DNA of 21,645 bases from Chara braunii. Taxonomy: Eukaryota > Streptophyta > Charophyceae > Charales > Characeae. The stretch is from positions 92,886 to 114,530 of the forward strand of contig BFEA01000576.1 in NCBI GenBank assembly GCA_003427395.1, in the 5' to 3' direction. A model generated the notes under the pieces. The model was given only the letters and a program-made list of their open reading frames with translations, searched no databases and was not told the origin of the DNA. A program made the position numbers and the translations under genes. Position 1 is the stretch's first letter. Each line of letters opens with the position of its first letter. Shown here piece by piece: positions 9,209 to 17,315 of the stretch.

Positions 9209-9853
9209 CTAGGAGAACACTGTGGTCATCATTTGAGCATCTTCTTCTCGGATTGCCAGGCGTCCTTCCGGGGTAATCCCGTCACAAACATCCTGCCATG
9301 GCACTTCCTTAGTTGCGATCTTTATCCCCAGTTCGTCTGTTTCTGCTTCAAAACGCCCAGGGGGTTCCAAAAAGCTTGCTTCCGCCCCCAAGCATAACAA
9401 TCTCACTTCTTTGGCGGAGGTTAGTAAGGACTTGGGTAGATCCGTAACGTCACAGTAATGTTTCTTGTCGCTGTACCGGGCGAGGAGAGGGGTGATTCCT
9501 TCGTACAGAGTTTGAGGGGGTTCCAAAGAATCGGCCATCCTCAAAATCTGCACGAGGGGCTCACCCAAGATCATCGCCTTGGTCCTTTGAATTTTTCGGC
9601 TGGTTAATTGTATCATTCTTGCTATCGTTTTGGGTGGCGGGTAACAAACACGTTGGTGTGCTAATTTCAAGATCTCTGGATCATCCTCATCACTGCTTTC
9701 CGCATCATCTGTTGACGACTCTCCTTCTACGGATTTCCCCCAGGAGATCATGCGGAGAGTCCCTGCTATCGTCGGCGAAACTCGGGGAACCGCGTTAATA
9801 GTAGTGCGAAGAGTCAATCGCATGGGCACAGCGTAGGGTTTTCCTCCTGTATT
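9209..9853 (-). pseudogene. Protease-RT linker of minus-strand Pol
   Basis: This is an open frame continuous with protease upstream (after a TGA at 9854-9856) and RT downstream (after a TAG at 9209-9211). It begins near PMRLTLRTTINAVPRVSP and contains an acidic patch SSTDDAESSDEDDPEILKLA followed by a basic region RMIQLTSRKIQRTKAM. No catalytic domain is expected or seen. It corresponds to the variable region between protease and RT in Gypsy polyproteins. Its position and shared frame, not a recognised domain, support the call. Confidence 0.7.
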
Positions 9854-10195
9854 TCAGAGGACGATCGATCGTCGTTCGAAATCCAGGTTTGCTCGTAACG
9901 CCACAAGAGCGGGAAGTCCGAAGAGAACGTCGTACGTATTGACATCTAGTACTATGACATCCCCAAGCGCATGCACCTTACCCAATCGGAAAGCGACATT
10001 GGTCATTCTTCGCACGGTTTTAATTCTTTCTTCGTCAGCCGAAACGAGCTGATCTTTCTCAGAAAGCGTGATCAAGTCGTTTTTCCTACCTGCCCTTTCG
10101 ACCACCCTCAGTGAGATAGCCAACACAGCTGCTCCCGATTCTATAATAGCATTGTAAGGAATTCCCCAAATTTCTATATCACACTCGGCAGATTT
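9854..10195 (-). pseudogene. Retropepsin-like aspartic protease, active-site Asp replaced
   Basis: The protease matures the Gag-Pol polyprotein. The frame begins after the TGA at 10196-10198 with SAECDIEIWGIPYNAIIESGAAV, where the family motif is D-(S/T)-G; here codon 10139-10141 reads GAA, so the catalytic Asp is Glu. The second half keeps the family signature: NTYDVLFGLPALVAL followed by LDFERRSIVL. The length of about 110 residues suits a retropepsin monomer, which dimerises. Loss of the catalytic Asp would inactivate it. The frame is shared with Gag upstream and RT downstream. Confidence 0.8.
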
Positions 10196-10432
10196 TCACG
10201 GAATTGGTTTAATCCGCAGGAAATGATCATCTTTCTGGATTAAACCTACCCGTATCGGATCCGAAGTACTTGCGGGGTTTTCTTCGGGCGCGGGGCTTTT
10301 GGCTTTCGCGTTCAGGGTTCGGGCAAGGGCAAATCGCTTTCGGTTTGCTTTGCAATGCTGTAACATTCGCTCATTGGCTTGCTCGGATATCGTGGAGATA
10401 TTTGGGTAAGATCTGTGAGGGAGAGCTAGCAA
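10196..10432 (-). pseudogene. Truncated Gag C-terminus of minus-strand element
   Basis: The frame is continuous with protease and ends at the TGA 10196-10198. It reads a basic helical stretch, SEQANERMLQHCKANRKRF, then KAKSPAPEENPASTSDPIR and RVGLIQKDDHFLRIKPIP. No CCHC knuckle is present in the part that remains. The first residues (bases above about 10400) may not be original, since coding on the plus strand begins at about 10414. Assignment to Gag rests on position and frame only. Confidence 0.5.
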
Positions 10433-11162
10433 GGTTAGACCCCTTTGACTTGATTTGGGTAGCTATAGACTATCGTCGACGGAAATTAGGGGATGACCGA
10501 GCCGGGCCTCGAGGGGCTCGAGGGGTTGAATAGAGTGAGGGACGAAGTTCAACGGATCCTTGCTCTGTGCTGGGAAGAAGGAAGGAGGGCTAGGCCAGGG
10601 TCCTTGGCAAGAATCAAGCTACTAGAGGCAGCCACGATCACGATCCTCGACGAGGTCACGATAAACCTTCTCCTGGGGTAAGGGGATGAGAGCCTCTTTC
10701 GTCTCAAATAGGATTCGCTGGGAACTAGAGACCTACGAGGACAGGAGCGAGGTTAGGGTCGAGGGAGGTGCCGAGCTTAACGCGGAATTGGGGGAGAACC
10801 GGATAGTCCGCGTCGAGACGGAGTTTCTAGTGGAAGTCCGGAGGCTGGCTTTGTGGAAGAGAAGGAACTGGACCATACTAGCTACCTTTTCGGTCCACAT
10901 TAAAGACGCGAGTGGCGTGAGATTCTCGAGGACTTGGAGGGAGCCTTTGCTGGAAGTAGAGAGAAAGTTTGAGGAGGACTTAAGGTGTCTAGGAACGCCA
11001 CTGACAACTAGAACACATCTTGTGGAAACTCGATCTTGGGATAGGACGAGCGAATATGAAGAAGCTTTGCGCAAAACCCTAAGGGGAGATAGGGGGACGG
11101 GTCGAGCTAGGTGCGAAGACTCTTTGGTCGAAGCCGCCGAGCGGTTAGCAGGCATGAGGTGA
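10414..11162 (+). pseudogene. 5' accessory ORF, N-terminal part (unrecognised)
   Basis: Three adjoining open segments read as one broken protein: ELARLDPFDLIWVAIDYRRR from about 10414, then 10493-10681 (LEGLNRVRDEVQRILALCW, LLEAATITILDEVTINLLLG), then 10686-11162 (RWELETYEDRSEVRVEGG, TILATFSVHIKDASGVRF, DSLVEAAERLAGMR). The charged helical composition is unlike the flanking non-coding DNA. No domain is recognised. It lies upstream of Gag, where standard Gypsy elements have only leader sequence, so it is either a long N-terminal Gag extension or a separate accessory gene. The start is unknown because the 5' end is missing. Confidence 0.5.
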
Positions 11163-11774
11163 GAACCCCTATGATTAGATACGAGAGGGGGGACCCTTAC
11201 GGCACCGTAGAAAGGGTTTTTATGTGGGTAGGAAAATATGGAGTGACTCTTCCTAGGATTAGAGGAGAAGGCGATGTGACTACCGAGTTCTTTGAGATTT
11301 ACGAGCAGGAGACGGTGGTCAAGTTCTCAGTGGTCTCCGACGAGAACTGCTGCACTAGAAAAGCGGAAATCTTTTTGTCCCCTGACGCCAGGCTAGTCTT
11401 CGCAACTGAATTAGCGAAAGAGAAAGACCCTCTAGGCATCGCCGAAAAAACCCTAGAACGAGTACAGAGGTTGAGAAGGGTTGGTATCGGGGGAGCCATA
11501 TTTGATAAGGAAGGAATACCGAGGGAGGGAAGAGGTTCTGAGAGCAGGCCACAGAAGGACTTGGAATATCCCTACCTGGGCCTATCGACTACTCTATAAG
11601 GACGACGAGACCGCGAGGGAAGTCCAATTGAGGAGTCAAGTGATAGAAAACTTCCCGCTGGGCGAGGAAGGGGGACACGAGTTATTCACCCAGTGCTGGG
11701 AGTCGAGGGAGGACACCGATTTCGAGTGGTGGGCACGCGTTGGGGAGTTCATCAAGCCTCTATTCTCCGGGTAG
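11150..11774 (+). pseudogene. 5' accessory ORF, central part (unrecognised)
   Basis: After a frame change near 11155 the protein continues as MIRYERGDPYGTVERVF, MWVGKYGVTLPRIRGEGD, EFFEIYEQETVVKFSVVSDE and ARLVFATELAKEKDPLG. A second shift between about 11500 and 11595 moves it to a frame reading EVLRAGHRRTWNIPTWAYR, ETAREVQLRSQVIENFPLG and DFEWWARVGEFIKPLFSG before the TAG at 11772. The alternation of beta-like and helical segments suggests a folded domain. I do not recognise it. Frame assignment at the joins is approximate. Confidence 0.5.
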
Positions 11775-11806
11775 CCTGGTGATGTGGATAGGGATTTGAT
11801 TAGGAG

Positions 11807-12061
11807 ATGTGGCAAGAGGGGGTTAGAGGCATCTCAGACTTAGAGGTCGCTAATCTTGCATTGGCCGCCAGTGAGGAGAAGAAACTGAGGGATTCTTGGT
11901 GGACAGTAACCAGTGATGAGTCGGAGGGAGAAGGTGCGGACAAGGATTCTAGTGAGGAGGAGGAGGGAACAAAGGAGGAGAAGAGCTCGGAAAATAACAG
12001 AGACAGTGGCGAGGAGGGCGAACCGAGTAGTGACACAAACGGTAGTGAGGGAGGTGACTAG
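11807..12061 (+). CDS. Acidic Ser/Glu-rich tail ORF
   Basis: This frame starts at an ATG three bases after an in-frame TAG and reads DLEVANLALAASEEKKLRDS, then a low-complexity acidic tail (SDESEGEGADKDSSEEEEGT and onward) to a TAG at 12059. It immediately follows the 5' accessory ORF and may be its original C-terminus. The composition echoes the acidic tail of the accessory ORF on the minus-strand element. No fold is expected in the tail. Confidence 0.4.
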   Translation: MWQEGVRGISDLEVANLALAASEEKKLRDSWWTVTSDESEGEGADKDSSEEEEGTKEEKSSENNRDSGEEGEPSSDTNGSEGGD

Positions 12062-12079
12062 AAGTAGCGGGTCAGGGTG

Positions 12080-13145
12080 CATGGAGAGTGAAGCGGGGGT
12101 TGGTCTCCCTGGTCCGCCGGAAACCACTGAATGAAGGGGGGTAGTGAAGAACCCGAATTGGGGGCCAGTCTAAGCAAGGTAGTGGAAGAAATGACGGAGG
12201 GGAAAGAGACACTTGATAGGGCCGAAGGGGTCCCGGAAATGGCTTCGGGGGAGAGACCAGCTTCGGAGGGGCAAAGGGCGGGCACGGAAGTGCGAGTGCA
12301 CAGAAGCTGCGAGAGGCGTCCTGGTCGAGTCCCGGTGGGCTGACCTGATGGATGCGGAAGCCCAACTAGAGGAAGAACGGAAATTCTCTAGAGATAGACA
12401 GGGATATCGACCGCGTAGGGGAGAGGAAGAAGTGTGTCGGGGCGGGAGAGACCTGCGAGAGAGGGGGTCAACCGAGGCCGACAACCGGCCGCGGAGATGG
12501 GCCGATAGGGTTCCGGAGGGCGTCACCAGTGAAAGGCAGGCCTTAGTGGGACCAAGAACTGGCACGGAAAGGTGAATGCCTGCTTGGGAAGGGATGATCG
12601 AGGGCTCGAGAGGCCTCCCTGTAGAATCTCGGTGAGGGGATTTGCCGGGCGCAAGAATGGGAGAAACCCTGAAATTTCCAAGAGATAGGGGAGGGTACCG
12701 ACCACTCCAAAGAGAGGAGGAAGGGGGGCAAAGTAGAAGGGGTCTTAGAGAAGAAAGGCCGGAAGAGGCTGGAAGTAGGTCGCGTAGATGGGCCGTGATA
12801 GAGGCAGATGCGGCTTGGGTACCTGGCGAGATAACGGGCAGGAATCAAGGGATGGAGGCCCGGAGGAGTTTTAGAGGGCCGGACCACGCTCGGTGGGAAG
12901 CAGATTGGCTGGATGAGCGGGGCCGCTACGGGGAAGACCCTTGGGAGCCATCAAGACCTCGAGGCTGGGTAGAGGAGCCCGCTCCCTCGTGGTACAGACC
13001 GTACGATCCGACAACCGATGAACCTATGGAAGGTCCCTATTTTTGCCGATATGACGACCGGCGGGTGCCCAATTATGACGTCAACCTGGGTCTGGAGGCG
13101 CTTTTTTTCGATGGGCGAGATGTAACTGGATTCGGGGAGAAATGA
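12080..13145 (+). pseudogene. Gag N-terminal region with internal tandem duplication
   Basis: A likely start is the ATG at 12080 (MESEAGVGLPGPPETTE), which overlaps a second frame opening at 12131. From about 12330 the main frame reads VESRWADLMDAEAQLEEE and RKFSRDRQGYRPRRGEEE. After stops at 12573-12575 and 12633-12635 it repeats the theme as LPVESR, LKFPRDRGGYRPLQREEE and SRSRRWAV. It ends with RYDDRRVPNYDVNLGLEALF, probably entering the capsid-like part, before TGA 13143-13145. The product is rich in Arg, Glu and Gly and likely disordered in its first half. Assignment to Gag comes from its continuity of frame with the region carrying the zinc knuckle. Confidence 0.55.
12214..12786 (+). repeat. 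Diverged tandem duplication of about 280-292 bp
   Basis: Unit A runs from about 12214 and unit B from about 12495, with a third partial start near 12787. Matching landmarks are GGGTCCCGG/GGGTTCCGG (offset 280), GAAATT followed by AGAGATAG (offset 291), and GATGGGCCG (offset 292). The proteins align through RDRxGYRPxxxEEE. Indels separate the copies, so the duplication is old. Unit A retains codons where unit B has stops, giving an internal record of decay. Confidence 0.7.
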
Positions 13146-13409
13146 GAAAGTTACGTGTACCGCAAGAGATTCTCCGAAAGGGAATGAATCGATTATTTTA
13201 TCCAGCACTCGGACCCCGAATTGGACACCGCGATCCGGGCTATCTACCCCTCGGACGGTCGATGGAGGACCTTCAGGGCGAGCCTATTACAGAATTTTGC
13301 TTGTGATGACTTAATCCCTACCATAGAGGGCTTGCGACGGGTTACAAGGGGGGAACGGGAAAGCTTGGTAGCCTTCACCAGAAGGTTCAAACGCTTATCC
13401 AAACCCTAG
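13146..13409 (+). pseudogene. Gag capsid region, N-terminal segment
   Basis: The frame is continuous with the upstream Gag frame but holds TGA stops at 13143-13145 and 13185-13187. It reads IDYFIQHSDPELDTAIRAIY, then WRTFRASLLQNFACDD and a GERESLVAFTRRFKRL helix, typical of retrotransposon Gag capsid regions (a W-x-x-F helix followed by a basic-aromatic helix). The frame is lost near 13389-13391, where one A appears to be missing, and capsid continues in the next entry. It stops at TAG 13407-13409. Confidence 0.65.
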
Positions 13410-14248
13410 TGGATAGGGGCATGCTGTCCGAAGTAGACAAGTGCGTAATGTTCATGCTACACCTGCCTGAATAAAAGAGGAAGGAGGTCCTTGAAAAGGC
13501 TCCGAGGGATTCTGCAAATTTCGAAAAAGTAGCCGAAGTGGTTTTCACAGGGGGAGGGGTAGACGTAAGAGAATACATGAAAGAGACCTTGGACATGGCT
13601 ATCCGCAACATGCGAGGGACACGGAACGATGGTCCAAGAGGGAGCGATAGACCACCACCGGTCCCGCCTGGTCCCCGGTGGGGAGACCGGTCTACCGGAT
13701 GGAGGAACGAATCAATTGGCCAGGGAGGTTGGAGGAACGACAGGGAAATAGGGGGGAATCGTGGTTCCGATTGGGGAAACTCCCATTGGAAGGATTCTAG
13801 GGATGGAAGGTGGGGAGAGGCCCCTCAAGCTAGGGCCCAAGGGCCGCGACCGGAGGTTAGAGCGCCACCACCCCCGGCACCACCACCACCGGTTCCGCCT
13901 GCGCCTATAGCGACAACAGCACAAGGGGGTCCGCGTCCCAACAATCCCCAATCTCGGGCCGGGTGTGTCTACTGCAATGAAGAAAACCACATCAAAAGGG
14001 ACTGCCCTTATCTCACGGAGGCGTTGAGATTGGGAGTGGTCAAGTTGAATGAAAACAAGTGGGTTGTGTGGGGAGATAGCGGAGAGGCGGTCTCCTTCTA
14101 TCCATCGATGAAGGTGAACGTGGACAAGAGGGTGACCCTTCAAGAGGCTAGGCTAGGGAAGAAGGGGAGGTCGGGGGCTCCTCCAGCGCGGCTCACATCC
14201 AAATGGTGGAGTCTCCGGGAGGGTTGTCCATTAAGGAACCCCAAGTAG
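13389..14248 (+). pseudogene. Gag capsid C-terminus and nucleocapsid with CCHC knuckle
   Basis: After the shift, Gag reads LIQTLVDRGMLSEVDKCVMF, a TAA at 13472-13474, then KVAEVVFTGGGVDVREYMKE. A long Gly/Arg/Pro-rich linker follows (roughly 13640-13950, including PPPPAPPPPVPPAP), then the zinc knuckle CVYCNEENHIKRDC (C-x2-C-x4-H-x4-C) at 13964-14005. Such knuckles bind genomic RNA during packaging. The frame ends at TAG 14246-14248 and overlaps the protease frame, which opens at 14152, by about 97 bases in the -1 register. I found no canonical slippery heptamer in that overlap, so a small deletion is the simpler reading. Confidence 0.85.
13964..14005 (+). other. CCHC zinc knuckle
   Basis: The 14-residue motif has C-x2-C-x4-H-x4-C spacing with an aromatic after the first Cys pair position (CVYC). 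This is the standard nucleocapsid knuckle of retroelements. Confidence 0.95.
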
Positions 14249-15375
14249 CCAGCATCAAGTTCATAGATACCCAGGCCGAGGAGGAGAGGCCCTCCCTAAG
14301 AGTCAGGACGCAGGTCGGGGCTGAGACATCTGAGAACCAAGCAAGCGTGACGGAAAGTACGGAGGTAAAAAGCGACGACAATGACCAGCCAATGACCGAT
14401 GCGAAAGCAGTGGAGGAAAAGAAAGAGGAGCCCACTTCGCCGAAGTCACCTAAGAAAAGGGGCCCCAAAAAGTTTGAAATGAAGTGCACCCTGGATAAAA
14501 TAGACACGGTAGCACCCCTTAGGCGAACACTGATGCAGCCCATGCAGTGCACCCTTTTAGAGTATCTGGCCGCAAGCAAAAGTGCAAGAGAGGAGCTCCT
14601 AAGCATCACAAGGAAGGTGAGAGTCCCGCTAGCGGTAGCGCCAACGGTGCCAGTAGAGGGTTCCACCAAGAAAGAAGTGCAGGCCACCCGCATTACCATG
14701 GAGGAGCTGCCTGCCAATTTCTTCTCGGGGGAAGAGGCCAAGAAGTTCTACGTGCTAGGGAGTGGCCAGCTCCAGGCGGTGGTAAGTGGGAAAAAGATGA
14801 CGGCTTTAGTGGACAATGGGTCCGAGTCTACGGTATGTAGGGACTACATCGCAAGAGAGCTAGGCCTGGAGATAGACCGAGGGGTATCAATGTCGATGGT
14901 GGTGGCAGATAACAAGCTGCAACCGGCGGAAGGGGTGTGTCATAACCCCGTAATTGAGGTAGCTGGTGTGGAGGCTACGGTGCCGATCTTTTCGGTAAAA
15001 GAATGTTCCTCCGAATTAATCCTCGGGAGGACTTGGCTAAGCGCGGTACATGCGACCACAGTTGATTTGCCGGATGGAAGTCAAACTCTCTCGATCCAAA
15101 GTCTTGATGGAATCAGAGTGGTCCTAAAGACCATGGACGCGCGAGATGAACGTAACTGGACCAGCCTTACTAGGCGCAAGGGGACCTTGTCGAGGGTGTG
15201 CCGAGTCCGTTTAGAGGAAGTGCCCTTGACGGATAGAAGACCCAAGGGGGACCAATTGGAGATCGAAGACGTGGGGGACAGGATAGTAATTAACGGCATG
15301 GGGTACGAGAAGGAGGACGAGGAAGAGGAGTTCGGTGGGTGCGTCAGTTTGTCTTTTTTGGAGGGATCGCCCTAG
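14152..15375 (+). pseudogene. Aspartic protease region of plus-strand Pol
   Basis: The frame opens right after an in-frame TAG at 14149-14151 and its first in-frame ATG is at 14203. The first third is acidic and low-complexity (TDAKAVEEKKEEPTSPKSPK). The protease core follows: MTALVDNGSESTVCRDY holds the catalytic Asp in the DNG variant of D-(S/T)-G, and SSELILGRTWLSAVHATTVD is the second conserved block, hydrophobic-hydrophobic-Gly near the C-terminus. A charged segment then leads to a TAG at 15373-15375. TTTTTTG at 15354-15360 lies just before this stop, in phase for a -1 shift into the RT frame. Confidence 0.85.
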
Positions 15376-15707
15376 CCAGCGGAGTTAAGAAGCACAAAAC
15401 CGTGGCGGAGAAAGTAAAACCTGCCGCGGTTAGCCGGGATAGAACGGGGGAAGCTACGATATCGGAAGAGGAGATAGCCGATATCATCAGGAAGAGGAAA
15501 GAGACGGAGGGGCAAAGGATAACGACCGACAGACTGACAAAAATGGATATAGGAGATGGGAATCTCACGGAGAAAGAAAAAAAGTTCATAGCAATGACCT
15601 TAAGGGGCTGCGATAAGGCCATTGCCTTTGATGACTCGGAGAGGGGGAGAATCGACCCAAGGTATGCCGAGCCGGCCAAGATCCACACGGTCCCCCACGT
15701 CCCTTAG
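15339..15707 (+). pseudogene. Pol linker between protease and RT
   Basis: This -1 frame overlaps the end of the protease frame by about 36 bases and reads IALASGVKKHKTVAEKVKPA, EEEIADIIRKRKETEGQR and FDDSERGRIDPRYAEPAKIH, ending TVPHVP at TAG 15705-15707. The same frame runs on into RT with no shift. The stop sits where related elements usually have Trp after VPH-x-P, so a TGG to TAG change is likely. Positioning before RT and frame continuity support its place in Pol. Confidence 0.7.
15354..15360 (+). promoter_or_regulatory. Possible -1 ribosomal frameshift heptamer TTTTTTG
   Basis: In the protease frame the codons are TCT TTT TTG, so T TTT TTG matches X XXY YYZ in the correct phase. The protease frame ends 13 bases later and the -1 frame runs into RT. 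A weak hairpin (AGGG/CCCT) starts almost at once, and a stronger 8-bp stem pairs 15398-15405 with 15424-15431. Loss of one T from a seven-T run would give the same picture. Confidence 0.3.
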
Positions 15708-17033
15708 AAGGATAGGCCTCAATGGGAGTATGCTCAAAAGGAGAAAGAAGAGATAGTGGCCTTCATCAAGGAAAAGATCAGGACATTCGTCGCGGAACCT
15801 TGCGAGAGTGCTTACTCCAATAAGTGGTTTTTTCTAAGGAAAGGAGGTAGCAACAAGCTAAGATGGATCCAGAACCTCCAGAGGACCAATGCAGTCACCA
15901 TAAGAGACGTGGGGTCTATACCTGAGGCCGACTTGCTAGCGGAACGGTCAGCGGGTCGCACGATATACTCTATTTGTGATCTCTTCTCAGGGTACGACGA
16001 GATTCCCTTAGATTACAGGGACAAGCACATGACCGCTATGCATACACCCTTAGGGCTGGTTCAAATGATGGTGGTACCGATGGGTTGGACGAATGGGGTA
16101 GCCGTGTTCCAAAGGGTCATGATCGCGGTCCTCAAGGAATTCATACCGGAGAAGGTAGAGGTCTTCCTGGATGATTTCCCGATAAAAGGGCCGGTCGAGC
16201 AGGATGAGACGGAGGTTTTCCCAGGGGTTAGAAAGTTTGTGGCCGACCATATGAAAGATGTCAGAGACGTCCTTGAGAAACTAGACGACGCGAACCTCAT
16301 GGTAAGCGAGACGAAGAGTCGCTGGGGCGTATCCTCCATCAAGATATTAGGGTTCATTTGCGATAAAAAGGGGTGGAGGCCCGATCCCGAGAAACTAATA
16401 AAGTTGATGACTTGGCCATCGCCACTCAAATCCATAACAGAGGTCCGACAGTTTCTAGGGGTTGTAACCTTCTGGAGAATCTTCATAAAAGCCAATGGAG
16501 AGAAGACAGAACCCCTTAGAAGACTCCTCAGGAAATCGGAAGAATGGGTTTGGGGAGAAGAGCAAACAACGGCCATGGAAGCCTTGAAGGGGGAGTTCGG
16601 AGAAGGGGGAGAAGTCCTAGGAGTCCCGTTTTTTGAAGACGAAGAGAGTCGTCCGTTTATAGTATCCACAGACGCTGGACCTCACTTAGTGGAGGGTCTC
16701 CTGTCGCAAAAGGATGGGGAAGGGAGAGAGAGACCTTTGCGATTCGAGAGTCGTACCTTGAACCCCGCAGAGAGAAATTATAGCCAATTCAAGAAGGAGG
16801 TGTTGGGGGTACTGTATTGCCTGAAAGCCTTCTGTTACTACCTGTACGGACGACGTTTTCTCCTAAGGGTGGACCCGACGGCAGTGGCCGCGGTCCTCCA
16901 AAAGGATTTCTCACTGACAGATCCGACCATCGCCCGCTGGATGATCCATATCAGGATTTATGACTATAGGGTCGAGAGGATATCGAGGACCAAAAACCAG
17001 GTCGCCGATGGACTGTCCCGGTTTCCCATTTGA
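15708..17033 (+). pseudogene. Reverse transcriptase and RNase H of plus-strand element
   Basis: The RT reads YSNKWFFLRKGGSNKLRWI, NAVTIRDVGSIPEADLL, IYSICDLFSGYDEIPLD, PMGWTNGVAVFQRVM and VEVFLDDFPIKGP, where FLDD is the catalytic box. LGFICDKKGWRPDPEKL and VRQFLGVVTFWRIFIKANG mark the thumb and connection. RNase H then has FIVSTDAGPHLVEGLL, NPAERNYSQFKKEVLGVLY and KNQVADGLSRFPI, so its catalytic acidic residues look intact. At more than 400 residues the pair is full length. There is an ATG at 15756, but the domain clearly begins upstream. It stops at TGA 17031-17033 and the same frame then continues into the integrase leader, so this stop too looks like decay. Confidence 0.93.
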
Positions 17034-17315
17034 GAAGAGGACCTGCCTAGGCTTGAGAAGGAAGAAGAGGCACTGACCGAAGAGACGATAATGAAAGTCG
17101 CTGCAAATAGAGCGCAAATAGCTGGGGGCAGCCGAGGGGAAGGAGGGGGCCCAAGGACCTTTCTCGCGAATCTCTACGACGGAAAGTACCGAGACATAGG
17201 ATTGTACTTGGCCGGTAGGGAAACAGGGACTGAAAAGATCCAGCAAGAGGCGCTGGGGTATTGCCTGCGGGGATGCCACCTCTTCAAAAACCCACCAAAT
17301 TCGCAATACCCATGA
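17034..17315 (+). pseudogene. Integrase leader of plus-strand element
   Basis: In the RT frame after the TGA, this reads a Glu-rich stretch with ALTEETIMKVAANRAQIAGG, then FLANLYDGKYRDIGLYLAG and ALGYCLRGCHLFKN, the beta-strand leader usual before the integrase zinc domain in this lineage. The frame is lost between about 17290 and 17312, near AAAAACCCACC, and integrase continues one base back. A missing base in this run is the simplest explanation. Confidence 0.7.

Larger units (their letters stand above)
3777..10432 (-). mobile_element. Decayed Ty3/Gypsy retrotransposon, minus strand
   Basis: On the minus strand the order is Gag remnant, protease, reverse transcriptase, RNase H, integrase, which is the Ty3/Gypsy order (Copia elements place integrase before RT). 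From 10432 down to 7568 everything lies in one reading frame interrupted by in-frame stops at 10196, 9854, 9209, 8243 and 7946. Integrase sits in a shifted frame, with another stop at 6496 and another shift near 6275. An accessory ORF follows pol. The 5' LTR and most of Gag are missing because plus-strand coding of the second element begins near 10414. The 3' limit is uncertain and the coordinates cover coding remnants only. Confidence 0.85.

Noticed and set aside
12214-12786. CRISPR-like array
   Set aside because: Only two or three long diverged units with no short repeats or unique spacers; it is a tandem duplication in Gag.
14152-14248. Programmed frameshift between Gag and protease
   Set aside because: The overlap has the right -1 register, but no X XXY YYZ heptamer occurs in the Gag frame; a one-base deletion is simpler.
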